NCBI GenBank assembly: GCA_965220305.1
Contig: OZ244817.1
Span: 2,480,001-2,544,000, forward strand
DNA from: G965220305 sp965220305
GTDB taxonomy: Bacteria; Chloroflexota; Dehalococcoidia; Lucifugimonadales; UBA3495
Reading direction: 5' to 3'
Length of the DNA stretch: 64,000 nt
In this document: positions 37,005-44,771 of the stretch, in pieces
Position numbering within the stretch: the stretch's first letter is position 1
How the letters are laid out: each line of letters starts with the position of its first letter
The notes under the pieces: generated by a model
What the model was told of the DNA's origin: nothing
What the model saw: the letters and a program-made list of their open reading frames with translations, nothing else
Databases searched by the model: none
Position numbers and translations under genes: made by a program

Positions 37005-37544
37005 CTACAAGCGAATAACCACTCCGCCTTCATCGTGGCGGTATAATCTCTTTAATACCACAATACCACCGACTACATTCGGCACATCACGCCACCCCCG
37101 CCTTCTAAGCTCCACGGCAAAACGCTGCGCGCTTGCATCAAAGCCATATTTAAGGATTCCACCAGAATAATGAATCCCAAACTGCTTGCACAAAGAAGTG
37201 AAATCCTGTGCGCCGAGTCCGACACACTGCCTAGTCGCTTCATCGGACAGTTTCTCGTAATCCATCTCGGCTTCCTCTTCTCTCCTCCTCCTTTCTCTAG
37301 CCCGTGCGGCCTGTATAGCCTGCTTCGCAGCCGAGCGGCTCGTCTCCTTATTATGTACGGCCGCTATAATTAATATCCCCGAAATGCAGAGGCTTGGCAC
37401 TATGACCCACCACATGCCGATGCCCACAGCCCCCGCAACCACCACTGCCAACGTAACAATTATGGCAAACCGGAAAGAGGCTCCCCAGCCTGTGCGCTCC
37501 TTAAGCTCCTTGTCCGCTATCTGACTTTCCATCATGGCCCGCAT
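37005..37544 (-). CDS. Hypothetical protein with two membrane spans and coiled coil
   Basis: About 179 residues. Two adjacent hydrophobic spans at about 24-64 (FRFAIIVTLAVVVAGAVGIG, then VIVPSLCISGILIIAAV) are followed by a highly charged helix (AARARERRRREEEAEMDYEKL), then a small folded C-terminus with RRRGWRDVPNVVGGIVVLKR. No family is recognised. ATG 37544 was chosen; the frame extends to GTG 37622, overlapping the small gene upstream. It is followed by the GMC gene on the same strand. Confidence 0.6.
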   Translation of the reverse strand: MRAMMESQIADKELKERTGWGASFRFAIIVTLAVVVAGAVGIGMWWVIVPSLCISGILIIAAVHNKETSRSAAKQAIQAARARERRRREEEAEMDYEKLSDEATRQCVGLGAQDFTSLCKQFGIHYSGGILKYGFDASAQRFAVELRRRGWRDVPNVVGGIVVLKRLYRHDEGGVVIRL

Positions 37545-37588
37545 AGCCTCTTTATCCTTGTCCGTTTCGCCTCCATTCCTGCGCGACA

Positions 37589-37732
37589 CTATCCCGGACA
37601 GTTGCCTTTTCGCGCCGCACAACTGCCGTCGCCGCTACCGCAACTATCGCTGTCACTCCATGCCCGTACCTGCAACCAGGCGCCCGCAATCATCAGGCCG
37701 AAACCCGCGAACAGCAGAAACAGCCCAACCAT
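37589..37732 (-). CDS. Hypothetical small single-span membrane protein (47 aa)
   Basis: Begins MVGLFLLFAGFGLMIAGAWL (one hydrophobic span) and ends with a Cys- and Ser-rich tail (DSCGSGDGSCAARKGNCPG). It starts 8 bases after the Uma2 gene stop and precedes another membrane protein, so co-expression is likely. Too short for confident family assignment. The tail with three cysteines is unusual. Confidence 0.4.
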   Translation of the reverse strand: MVGLFLLFAGFGLMIAGAWLQVRAWSDSDSCGSGDGSCAARKGNCPG

Positions 37733-37739
37733 TCCCAAA

Positions 37740-38297
37740 TTAGAGGTCGAAAATCTCCCGCACCTGGCAACTAAAACCCGGCAGAACGTTGCTGCCGTCC
37801 AGCGTGTCTTCCTCGTCAAGGGTGATGATGGGCCGGTCGAGTTGGTGTACGCTCACGGAGCGCCTGGCGGGAAGGACTTCCCACACTATTGGCACACCGA
37901 AGCTCAGCCACATGCGGGCCTTGTCGTGGCTTTCGACGTTGGTATCACCGGGAGATGCAATCTCGACCACCAAGTCGGGGATTACTTCGTAATATCCGGT
38001 AACAACTGCGTCCAACGGCAGCTTCGCAGCGGAAAAGAAAGCAACGTCCGGCTCCCTCACAATGTTGGGATTGCGTCCCAGCAGGACGCCGGCATCGGTG
38101 CCGGTTACCTTGCCCAATTTCTGAGGCCGAATGAAATTCATTAACATGCTTATCAGCAATGCCGCGACCTCGCCGTGTTGTCCCCCCGCGGGCATAACCT
38201 CGCAAAGCGCCCCCTGTATCAACTCGCCCCGGATTCCTTTGCTGTACAAGTCAAGCAAGTCCTCCGGGGTCAGTAACTTGGGCTTCGTCGTTGTCAT
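37740..38297 (-). CDS. Uma2-family (DUF820) putative restriction-endonuclease-fold protein
   Basis: A 185-residue protein of the PD-(D/E)XK superfamily. It has GELIQGALCEVMPAGGQHGE at the N-terminus, REPDVAFFS (Asp) and PDLVVEIASPGDTNVESHDK, where the acidic residue and distal Lys (KARMWLSFGVPIVWEV) form the family signature. These proteins are abundant in Cyanobacteria and Chloroflexota and their role is largely unknown. The start codon overlaps no neighbour. Confidence 0.88.
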   Translation of the reverse strand: MTTTKPKLLTPEDLLDLYSKGIRGELIQGALCEVMPAGGQHGEVAALLISMLMNFIRPQKLGKVTGTDAGVLLGRNPNIVREPDVAFFSAAKLPLDAVVTGYYEVIPDLVVEIASPGDTNVESHDKARMWLSFGVPIVWEVLPARRSVSVHQLDRPIITLDEEDTLDGSNVLPGFSCQVREIFDL

Positions 38298-38585
38298 GGC
38301 GGCGCCTCCGCTTGGGAAAGATTGAGGCTATTCTACTATATTCCGGAGGGCGATTGTCTGAATCAGGACTTTCGGAAGTATCAGGATGATTGAGTCCGAA
38401 AGTCCTCCGTAACGGGACGAAAATCCCCCTTCACGAAAGGCCGATCGGAGTTGTATTGGGATTTTACAAGTGGGGGCATGGTGGGTAACATTAGGTTGGG
38501 TCGAGGTCCTGGCGGCGGTTTTGACCAGGATTTACACTGGTGGGAGCAATTTTGTATCTGGATAAGCCCGCCATCCGGTGACGCT

Positions 38586-38735
38586 TCATAAACGGAGCGG
38601 CGGGTCTTCAAGGGCGATGCCTTTGTCCCGCGCCCACGCCTCAAATTCCTGCCTTGCCTCAGCCGGCCCGCTTTTCGCGGAACTCCGCCTGCTGCTGTTC
38701 CCGCTCCTGCCGCCATTTCCGCCTTTATTCTAAAT
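38586..38735 (-). pseudogene. Decayed coiled-coil gene remnant
   Basis: On the minus strand, RRKWRQEREQQQAEFREKRA lies in one frame and EARQEFEAWARDKGIALED followed by a stop in the next. This looks like a charged helical C-terminus broken by a frameshift. No family can be named. Confidence 0.4.
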
Positions 38736-38913
38736 GCCCAGAATTTCACTATGTTACCTCGTTCCACCGATACGGCGACCATGGCGTAAAGTACCGCCCC
38801 AAGGTCCACGGGCGTTGCTGTTAAGTCCAGGCTCTCCCGTCCGTCCCACCGGGCCTGATTCCGCCCAATACGTTAATAGCGCCGTTGCCGCGAAAACCCC
38901 GAAGGGCGTAGTA

Positions 38914-38951
38914 AACGAAACCATAGGCTCCCGGGAGCCTATGGTTTCGTT
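38914..38951. terminator. 38-bp perfect palindrome downstream of the Rieske-amidohydrolase gene
   Basis: Arms of 19 bases (AACGAAACCATAGGCTCCC) with no loop bases, exact complement on the other side. It begins 19 bases after the stop of the minus-strand gene. It probably acts as a bidirectional terminator; the T-rich ends (TTTCGTT) would lie at the 3' side of the transcript. Confidence 0.7.
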
Positions 38952-38969
38952 GGACTCGCGCCGGCGCGG

Positions 38970-40991
38970 CTAGCCCCGACCGTTGCGCAGCAGCCGCCCC
39001 GGGAAAGCGCCGGTGGGCTCGCCGTCCTCGAAGGTTATCTCGCCGTTGACCATCGTCCAGCGGTAGCCCTTGGCCTTCTGGATGCGCCGCCACTCGCCGC
39101 CGGGCAGGTCCTCGGCCACCTCGGAAGGCAGCACTTCCAGCTTCTCCAAGTCGTAGATAACGATGTCCGCCGGGACGCCTTCCTTGATGGCGCCCCGGTC
39201 CCGGAACCCGCCGAAGTGGGCCGGCAGGTAGGACAGCTTGAAGTGGGCGTCCTCCAGGGAGATGACCTTCTCGTCGCGCACCAGCCAGGTCAGCATGTCC
39301 GTGGGGTAGATTCCGGCAGTCAGGAACTTGACGTGGGCCCCGCCGTCGGAGACTCCCGCGACGATGTGGTTGGAGTCCAGCACCTCCGCCGTGAACTGGG
39401 CCTGGTCGCGGCCCTGGGAGTCGGCGTAGAACTCGGTTGCCAGGTCGTCCTCAACGCACATATCCAACAGGGCGTCGATTACGTGCTTGCCCTGCTCGTC
39501 GGCAATCTGCTGTACAGTTTGGCCCGCCTGGGGGCTGGAAGCCTCGGTCTCGTCGGGGGCCAGGGCAATCATCCGCCCGTCCACCACGTTGACCACGAAG
39601 GATTTCAGGCGCAGGTCGGGGTTGGTTATCGAGCGCCCGCCGTCGTGCTCGTACTCGTAGCCGTGGGTGTCGCAGACGAACTTTTCTCCGTCGTTGTCCA
39701 CGCAGCCGCCCTGGTGCGCGCAGATTACGGAAAGCAGCTTGTAGCCGTCGCGGGTGTTAATCAGGAAGTAGTCAGCGCCGCCGGCGTTTATCTTGGCGGG
39801 CAACTGGGGGAAGTCGGACTCGGCCCCGATGTCAATCTTGACCTTGCGGGTCATCACCTGCAGGCTGCCCACGGAGCCGGGCACCACCTGGGTGGGGCGA
39901 GTGCCCGAGTCCCATTCTTCCTTCAGCTTGCGGCGCAGCTCCGGGTCTTGCATCTTGGCCTTGCGGGTGGCCTTGTCTCCCAGCGTCGCTTCGCGCCACA
40001 TGGGGGTGTCGTCGAAGAGGTTCCAGTCCTCGAAGGTCAGCTCAAACCCGCCGCGACGGGTGGCCCCCTGGCCGTAGACCCGCAGGCCCCGCTCGGCGCA
40101 GCTCTCCAGCCAGCGGATGCGCTCCCGGTGCTGCTCCGGGTGGACGGCGTTGGGGGCGACTGCCTGATACAGCACGGGCCGGTTGGCGACTTCGGCGACC
40201 CTCTCGAAGAACAGGCGGGTCTCCTCCCCCAGGGGTCGGCCCTCCTCGCCCGTCTCCTGGTAGGCCAGCTCAATGAAGCCCTCGTCCCGGTCGCGGAGCA
40301 CCTGGGCGAAGGTGAGGACCTCATGCTCCGACAGCAGATCGGTTATCATGGGTGTGCCGTCATAGTCGCGCTGCACCGAGTTGGCGCCCAGGACCTGGGC
40401 CGACCAACCGCAAGCGCCGGCGTCCATGGCTTCGTGGATTAGCCGGACCATCTCCTGCAACTCTTCCTCGGTGGGGCGTCGGGTCTTGGCCTCGTCCCAG
40501 CCCATGACCCAGGCGTACAGGGGAGTCAGGGGCACGTAGGTAAGGCAGTTGACCCCCTTGGGAGTGCTGGTCAGGCTGTCGATGAAGTCCGGGAATGTAA
40601 CCCAGTTCCAGGGCATCCCTTCCTTCATGGCGTCGTAGGGAATGGCCTCGTTGCGGGTCATGCTGAGCATGGCCCGTTCCTGGTCCTCGACGCGGGAGGG
40701 GGCGAAGCCGAAGCCGCAGTTGCCCAGGGCCACCGAGGTGACGCCGTGCCAGCCGGACAGGGTGCAGTAGGGGTCCCAGAATATTTGGGCGTCGTAGTGG
40801 GTGTGCAGGTCAACGAAGCCCGGGGCCACGATCAAGCCCTGGGCATCCAGGACCCGGTCGGCGGTGCCGCCGTTGAGTCCGCCAATCTTGACGATTTTGC
40901 CGTCTTTGATGGCGATGTCGCTAACGTACCGGGGGGTGCGAGTCCCGTCGACGATGGTGCCGCCTCGAATGATAATGTCATAGTCAGCCAT
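38970..40991 (-). CDS. N-acyl-D-amino-acid amidohydrolase with inserted Rieske [2Fe-2S] domain
   Basis: A 673-residue enzyme of the amidohydrolase-3 (D-aminoacylase) group. The N-terminal composite beta domain precedes the metal motif HTH at 63-65 (VDLHTHYDAQIFWDP), NCGFGFAP at 91-98 and the late metal-site Asp in GVSDGGAHV (about 549). Residues about 384-480 break into the barrel and match a Rieske domain: CAH at 424-426 and CDTHG from 440 (CxH and CxxH), with the usual following Gly and strand SFVVNVVDGRMI. Family members are normally 480-580 residues without it. ATG 40991 has GGAGGGAG upstream. The domain may carry electrons or bind a cluster structurally; the substrate is unknown. Confidence 0.85.
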   Translation of the reverse strand: MADYDIIIRGGTIVDGTRTPRYVSDIAIKDGKIVKIGGLNGGTADRVLDAQGLIVAPGFVDLHTHYDAQIFWDPYCTLSGWHGVTSVALGNCGFGFAPSRVEDQERAMLSMTRNEAIPYDAMKEGMPWNWVTFPDFIDSLTSTPKGVNCLTYVPLTPLYAWVMGWDEAKTRRPTEEELQEMVRLIHEAMDAGACGWSAQVLGANSVQRDYDGTPMITDLLSEHEVLTFAQVLRDRDEGFIELAYQETGEEGRPLGEETRLFFERVAEVANRPVLYQAVAPNAVHPEQHRERIRWLESCAERGLRVYGQGATRRGGFELTFEDWNLFDDTPMWREATLGDKATRKAKMQDPELRRKLKEEWDSGTRPTQVVPGSVGSLQVMTRKVKIDIGAESDFPQLPAKINAGGADYFLINTRDGYKLLSVICAHQGGCVDNDGEKFVCDTHGYEYEHDGGRSITNPDLRLKSFVVNVVDGRMIALAPDETEASSPQAGQTVQQIADEQGKHVIDALLDMCVEDDLATEFYADSQGRDQAQFTAEVLDSNHIVAGVSDGGAHVKFLTAGIYPTDMLTWLVRDEKVISLEDAHFKLSYLPAHFGGFRDRGAIKEGVPADIVIYDLEKLEVLPSEVAEDLPGGEWRRIQKAKGYRWTMVNGEITFEDGEPTGAFPGRLLRNGRG

Positions 40992-41317
40992 TAACTCCCT
41001 CCGAGCTTGTAATTCAAGAATTCGGGGCCGTGGCCTACTGTTGCGTAGCTGAAATAGGGGTAATGGGCCAAGTCTAAGGTACGTAGCGCAAGGGTGTCAA
41101 TTATCCCTCAATCAGCTTGAGAACAAACACACGAAATGGTTGCTGTTTATTGGAATATGACGATATTCGATGGTAAATCGACCAATTGGAAGCCCACGTT
41201 GGTCACAGGCCAAAGCGGGTCAACCCGTGTTAGAATCCTCGCGTCTGGTTTGGGGTGGCCTTCACCCATGAAGGCCACCAGCAAGAACATAGCGCCAAAT
41301 TCTTGGGGAGGTGGCCC
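40992..41317. other. Promoter-side region between divergent genes
   Basis: 326 bases between the amidohydrolase (minus) and epimerase (plus) genes. It contains a hairpin at 41254-41279. No gene is seen. Confidence 0.45.
41254..41279. terminator. Hairpin upstream of the epimerase gene
   Basis: GGTGGCCTTCA, 4-base loop, TGAAGGCCACC (11-bp perfect stem), 39 bases before ATG 41318 and without a T-run. It shares GGCCTTCACC with the dispersed 60-base repeat. Leader stem or repeat remnant. Confidence 0.45.
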
Positions 41318-41749
41318 ATGACACTGCTGGAAACACCGCCGGCGGCCACGGGTCTAGTGCACCATATCGGGATTGCGGTTGCTGACCTGGAAGCCAGCAT
41401 CGAGTTCTACGGGAGGTTGTTCGGGCTGAATGCCGGCCCCATCATCGTCCGGGAGGACATCGGAGTCCGCGGTTGCTTTGTCCCGGTTGGGGAGACCAAC
41501 CTGGAGCTGCTGGAAGGCACCAGGGCGGACAGTCTGATTACCGCCCACATCAGCCAGCGGGGTGAAGGACTCCACCACGTCTGCTTTGAAGTGGATGAAA
41601 TTGCGGAAAAGCTGAAGAGCCTGGACGCCCTGGGTATATCCCTGATTGACAAAATTCCCAGAACGGGCCTGATGGGTGGGGACATTGGCTTCCTGCATCC
41701 GTCGGCGGCGCGGGGCGTGCTGATTGAGTTGGCTCAACATAGCCATTAG
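41318..41749 (+). CDS. mce: Methylmalonyl-CoA epimerase-like VOC protein
   Basis: A 143-residue VOC-fold protein with the epimerase landmarks VHHIGIAVADLEASIEFYGRLFG at the N-terminus, GEGLHHVCFEVDEI in the middle and GFLHPSAARGVLIELAQ at the C-terminus; the His and Glu metal ligands are in place. It interconverts (R)- and (S)-methylmalonyl-CoA in propionate metabolism. GGAGG precedes ATG 41318. No mutase genes are nearby, so the assignment rests on sequence alone. Confidence 0.85.
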   Translation: MTLLETPPAATGLVHHIGIAVADLEASIEFYGRLFGLNAGPIIVREDIGVRGCFVPVGETNLELLEGTRADSLITAHISQRGEGLHHVCFEVDEIAEKLKSLDALGISLIDKIPRTGLMGGDIGFLHPSAARGVLIELAQHSH

Positions 41750-41871
41750 CCCCGTCCCGGAGTTCTGAAATTGACGAGGGTGGGTGATGGAAGGGTCTCC
41801 CCGCCTGACCCAAATCTTCACACCGTCTATTTGCTCCCCTGGTTCTCACGCTCCCGACAACGGGAAGCCCC

Positions 41872-43093
41872 CAGGACGATTGCAAAGTCAGGAAGCTCGT
41901 CCATAGAGGCGGTCGATGGTCTGCGTTGGGCGGAAGGCGCAGGTTTTGGCTCGCAGGGGCATGGACATCCGGGAAGGAAACCATCCTTCCCGGCGCAGGG
42001 CGTTCAACCCGGTGTTGACCAGGGTGGCGTATACTTCGCCCAGCCCCGGACGGCGCAGCGTGTGGACGTCCTCATCCCAGCTGCGGTCCTTCACGTGATG
42101 CAGGCTGTTCTCAACGCTCCAGTGGTTGCGGAACACTTGAAGCAGTTCCTTTGGCCCCCACTGCCGGGAACTCAGGCTGGTCAGCAGATACCAGCGCTCC
42201 CGGCCCACCTCCCCAGTGGCTATGTCCACCGTCTCCTTCTCCACCATCGCCCCCTGCCGCGCCCCGGGAAATCCCAACTCATCCCGGATATAGTCGGCCA
42301 GTGCGTTATCAGTCCAGATCCGCCGCCTCTCGATCACGCCCGCTTTTTTCCCAGGGTCTCTGCCTGCGGCTCCCCCAACTCCTCTGCGGCAAACCCGTCG
42401 GCCAATGCGGCCAGCACCTCAGGCTGGTTCCCCTTGATTCGCACCAGGTAGTCCCGTCCCTGGCTGACTATGGCCGGGCACAGGTCCCGCTCCGCATAGA
42501 GGGCGTCCATGGTCAGCAGCCGCAGGCCGGGATAGCGCTCGAACAATTGCCCCAGTTGCTCCCGCAACACTCCGGGTTCGTACCGCTTTTCCGACGCCGG
42601 CCACTGGGCCAGACACAACTTCAGGTCATGGGCCAGCACGTTCACCATCACCAGGGGATTCCCGTTGGCGTCCCTGGACTGCTTGGCCCACTTGCCGTCC
42701 ACCGAGGCGTTCAGTTCCCGGTCCGCCACCACCCGGGCCACCCAGCCGGTCAGGGCGCCCTGCAACTGCTCATAAGGGACCCCGGCCAGGGTGCGGGAGA
42801 TGGTGGTGGCGTGGGGCGGATGGTCCCGGAGGAACCCGAGAGGCTCCTTCAGCGCCGGCCAGTGCATCCTGGCGAAGTGGGCGATGTGGGCCATGGTGGT
42901 CTGGCCGCAGACCAAGCCCAGCAGGGTCAGACGCAGAATGGCTTGAAAGGGATGGCGGACTCCTCTGGCCTTCCGGGGGTCCGGCACCTGCTCCAAGCAC
43001 TTGAACAGAGATTCCGCAGCCTCCATATCAACACACCTCCCATCTCTCTTCCCTCCTTTTTAAACCTCCTTCTCTGACTTTGCAATCGTCCTG
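41872..43093 (-). mobile_element. ISAs1-family insertion sequence, complete
   Basis: A 1222-bp element with 20-base inverted repeats CAGGACGATTGCAAAGTCAG at 41872 and its complement ending at 43093. It is flanked on both sides by the same 10 bases, GGGAAGCCCC (41862-41871 and 43094-43103), a target duplication of the size known for ISAs1. The intact duplication and ends suggest recent insertion, 0.1 kb after the epimerase gene. Confidence 0.92.
41888..43026 (-). CDS. ISAs1-family transposase, two frames joined at A AAA AAG
   Basis: Frame one (42334-43026, 230 aa) carries the ISAs1 N-terminal domain (LEQVPDPRKARGVRHPFQAI) and the first DDE part (NASVDGKWAKQSRD, LTMDALYAERDLC). Frame two (41888-42337) carries the rest (RERWYLLTSLSSRQW, RNHWSVENSLHHVKDRSWDED, with the Glu). 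The frames meet at an A6G run where, in the zero frame, the codons are GGA AAA AAG. A -1 slip gives AGVIERRRIWTDNAL and a protein of about 380 residues, the normal family length. It is either programmed -1 frameshifting or a one-base error. ATG 43026 is preceded by GGGAGGTG. Confidence 0.88.
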
Positions 43094-43207
43094 GGGAAGC
43101 CCCAGGAATGATGGGATTCGCTGTAGAAAAGCGGTATACTTTTGAATATAGCGTGGCTCAACCTCCCCACGTGGAGGGGAAGTTTATTTTGAAAGGCGGT
43201 AACAGCT

Positions 43208-44179
43208 ATGGGAAGTAACTACAGTATCTGTGTAGGCGCGGTGGGCTTCGGCGGCGGAGTATGGCACAGCCCCGACGGAGGAGATAACTGGAACCGAATC
43301 AGGGACCCCTTCCCCCTGGGCAGCCAGGTCAGGGCCCTGGAGGTCTATCCCGACAATCCCAACCGAATCCTGGCCGGTTCCGATTACGGCGTATACCGCA
43401 GCGAAGACAAGGGGGCTACCTGGGAGAAGCTGTGGTCGCCCATGGACGGAATGCCCATCTGGTCCATGGCCATCGACCCCCAGGACACCGATACCATCTT
43501 CGTGGGCATCAAGCCCGCGGCCCTGTTCCGCTCCCGGGACGGCGGCAGTAGCTGGACCAAGCTGTCGGTGCAGATGGCCCAGGAGTGCCACATCGGGCCC
43601 CCAATGGTGACCATGCTGAAGGTGGACCCCCAGGACCACCGCACCGTCTGGGCCGGGGTTGAGGTGGACGGCGTCTACCGCAGCCTGGACGGCGGCGATA
43701 CCTGGACCCACGTGGAAGGCGGCGTCCACCCGGACATCCACGGCATGACCATCATCCCGGGGCAGCCCAGCAAGGTGCTGGCCAGCACCCCCCGGGAAAT
43801 CTTCGCCACCACCGACATGGGTGAGAGCTGGCAGTCGGTGGTCACCACCGACAAGTTCCCCCTGCCCTACAGCCGGGGAATCGCCTTCAAGCCCGACGAC
43901 CCCAACGTAATCTACTCCGCGGTCGGCGACACGGCCATCGGCAGCACCGGAGTCATCCAGCGCTCCAAGGACGCCGGCCAGACCTGGGAGACGCGGCCCC
44001 TGCCGGTGGAACCCAACTCCAACATCTGGTCCATTGCCACCCATCCCGCAGACCCCAACTTCGTTCTCGCCTCCAGCCTCTTGGGCGAGGTCTACACCAG
44101 CAGCGACGCCGGGGACTCTTGGTCGAAGCTGAAGCGGGAATTCAGCGAAATCGGCGCCATGGCGTGGGTCCCCAACTAG
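43208..44179 (+). CDS. Asp-box (BNR/YCF48-like) beta-propeller protein, 2
   Basis: A 323-residue propeller with seven Asp-box turns: SPDGGDNW, SEDKGATW, SRDGGSSW, SLDGGDTW, TTDMGESW, SKDAGQTW and SSDAGDSW. It has the same architecture as the gene at 34183 and no signal peptide. It lies directly downstream of the ISAs1 insertion; a TATACT at 43135-43140 could be the -10. The gene ends at a strong hairpin terminator. The function is unknown. Confidence 0.85.
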   Translation: MGSNYSICVGAVGFGGGVWHSPDGGDNWNRIRDPFPLGSQVRALEVYPDNPNRILAGSDYGVYRSEDKGATWEKLWSPMDGMPIWSMAIDPQDTDTIFVGIKPAALFRSRDGGSSWTKLSVQMAQECHIGPPMVTMLKVDPQDHRTVWAGVEVDGVYRSLDGGDTWTHVEGGVHPDIHGMTIIPGQPSKVLASTPREIFATTDMGESWQSVVTTDKFPLPYSRGIAFKPDDPNVIYSAVGDTAIGSTGVIQRSKDAGQTWETRPLPVEPNSNIWSIATHPADPNFVLASSLLGEVYTSSDAGDSWSKLKREFSEIGAMAWVPN

Positions 44180-44222
44180 GCCCGCGCCGGGCGACCACTC
44201 CAAGAACAACCGGCGTCAGCCG

Positions 44223-44262
44223 AGCAATACAGGGGCGGAGGGTACTCCGCCCCTGTATTGCT
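44223..44262 (+). terminator. Strong hairpin after the second Asp-box gene
   Basis: Perfect 18-bp stem AGCAATACAGGGGCGGAG / CTCCGCCCCTGTATTGCT with a 4-base GGTA loop, 43 bases after the stop. The T-run is weak. Confidence 0.7.
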
Positions 44263-44611
44263 GTCCCCTTCCTATGCTGCTGCCATTCGGAGAGGCCCTA
44301 CCCGTTGTCATTCCGGACTACCCCGCGATGAGGGAACCCAAAAAGCTGGAATGGCAAAAGGGCGGGGAACGCTCCACTTCAGCCCCTCTTTCGCTCAGGA
44401 CGGCCAGGGAATTGCCGTCGCAAAACCCGTCACCGCTTGGACTCATGGCATCCCTTCCCGCTTCCCGGCGAATCGCGGAGCTAACCCTGGGGCTGTACGC
44501 TGCCTTTCCCTGCATATAGCGTAATCGCTATACATAATGGGTAGTTACGTCTATAAATAGGCTAATTAGTTACTAACAGCGAGTATATTTGTTGCGCGTT
44601 CATTAACGACG

Positions 44612-44640
44612 TTGACATGTTTCTGCCGTGATGCTAGTAT
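44612..44640 (+). promoter_or_regulatory. Promoter of the second ABC importer operon
   Basis: TTGACA (44612-44617), 17-base spacer and TAGTAT (44635-44640) preceded by TGC (extended -10). Predicted start near 44647, about 125 bases before ATG 44772. Confidence 0.65.
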
Positions 44641-44771
44641 TCCTTCACCGTTCTTGGGAGGAATCTGTTTAACATTTGGGCAACTTGGCGTGGAATAAGG
44701 GGCCCGGTATCCGTCGTCCCAACCCTACAGCGGCCCGGAAAGCCAAAAACCCTGCGTAGCGGAGGTCGTTA

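Larger units (their letters stand above)
38298..38969. other. Intergenic region with a gene remnant and a large palindrome
   Basis: About 670 bases. Apart from a decayed coding remnant (38586-38735, minus) and the 38-bp palindrome (38914-38951), I see nothing. A 142-codon minus-strand frame over 38381-38809 looks spurious because the protein-like words lie in other frames. Confidence 0.5.
44180..44771. other. Regulatory region of the second ABC importer
   Basis: After the hairpin at 44223-44262 there is no supported gene. An operator-like inverted repeat TATAGCG-TAAT-CGCTATA lies at 44515-44532. AT-rich DNA with a strong promoter (44612-44640) follows, then a 125-base leader. Confidence 0.5.

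Noticed and set aside
38381..38809. 142-codon minus-strand frame
   Set aside because: The protein-like words within it (coiled-coil remnant) lie in the other two frames, so this frame is a shadow of a decayed gene.
44676..44759. 27-codon leader frame (TTG start) in the 5' region of the second receptor gene
   Set aside because: The nearest ribosome-binding sequence is 14 bases away and the product has no attenuator-like codon run; insufficient support.
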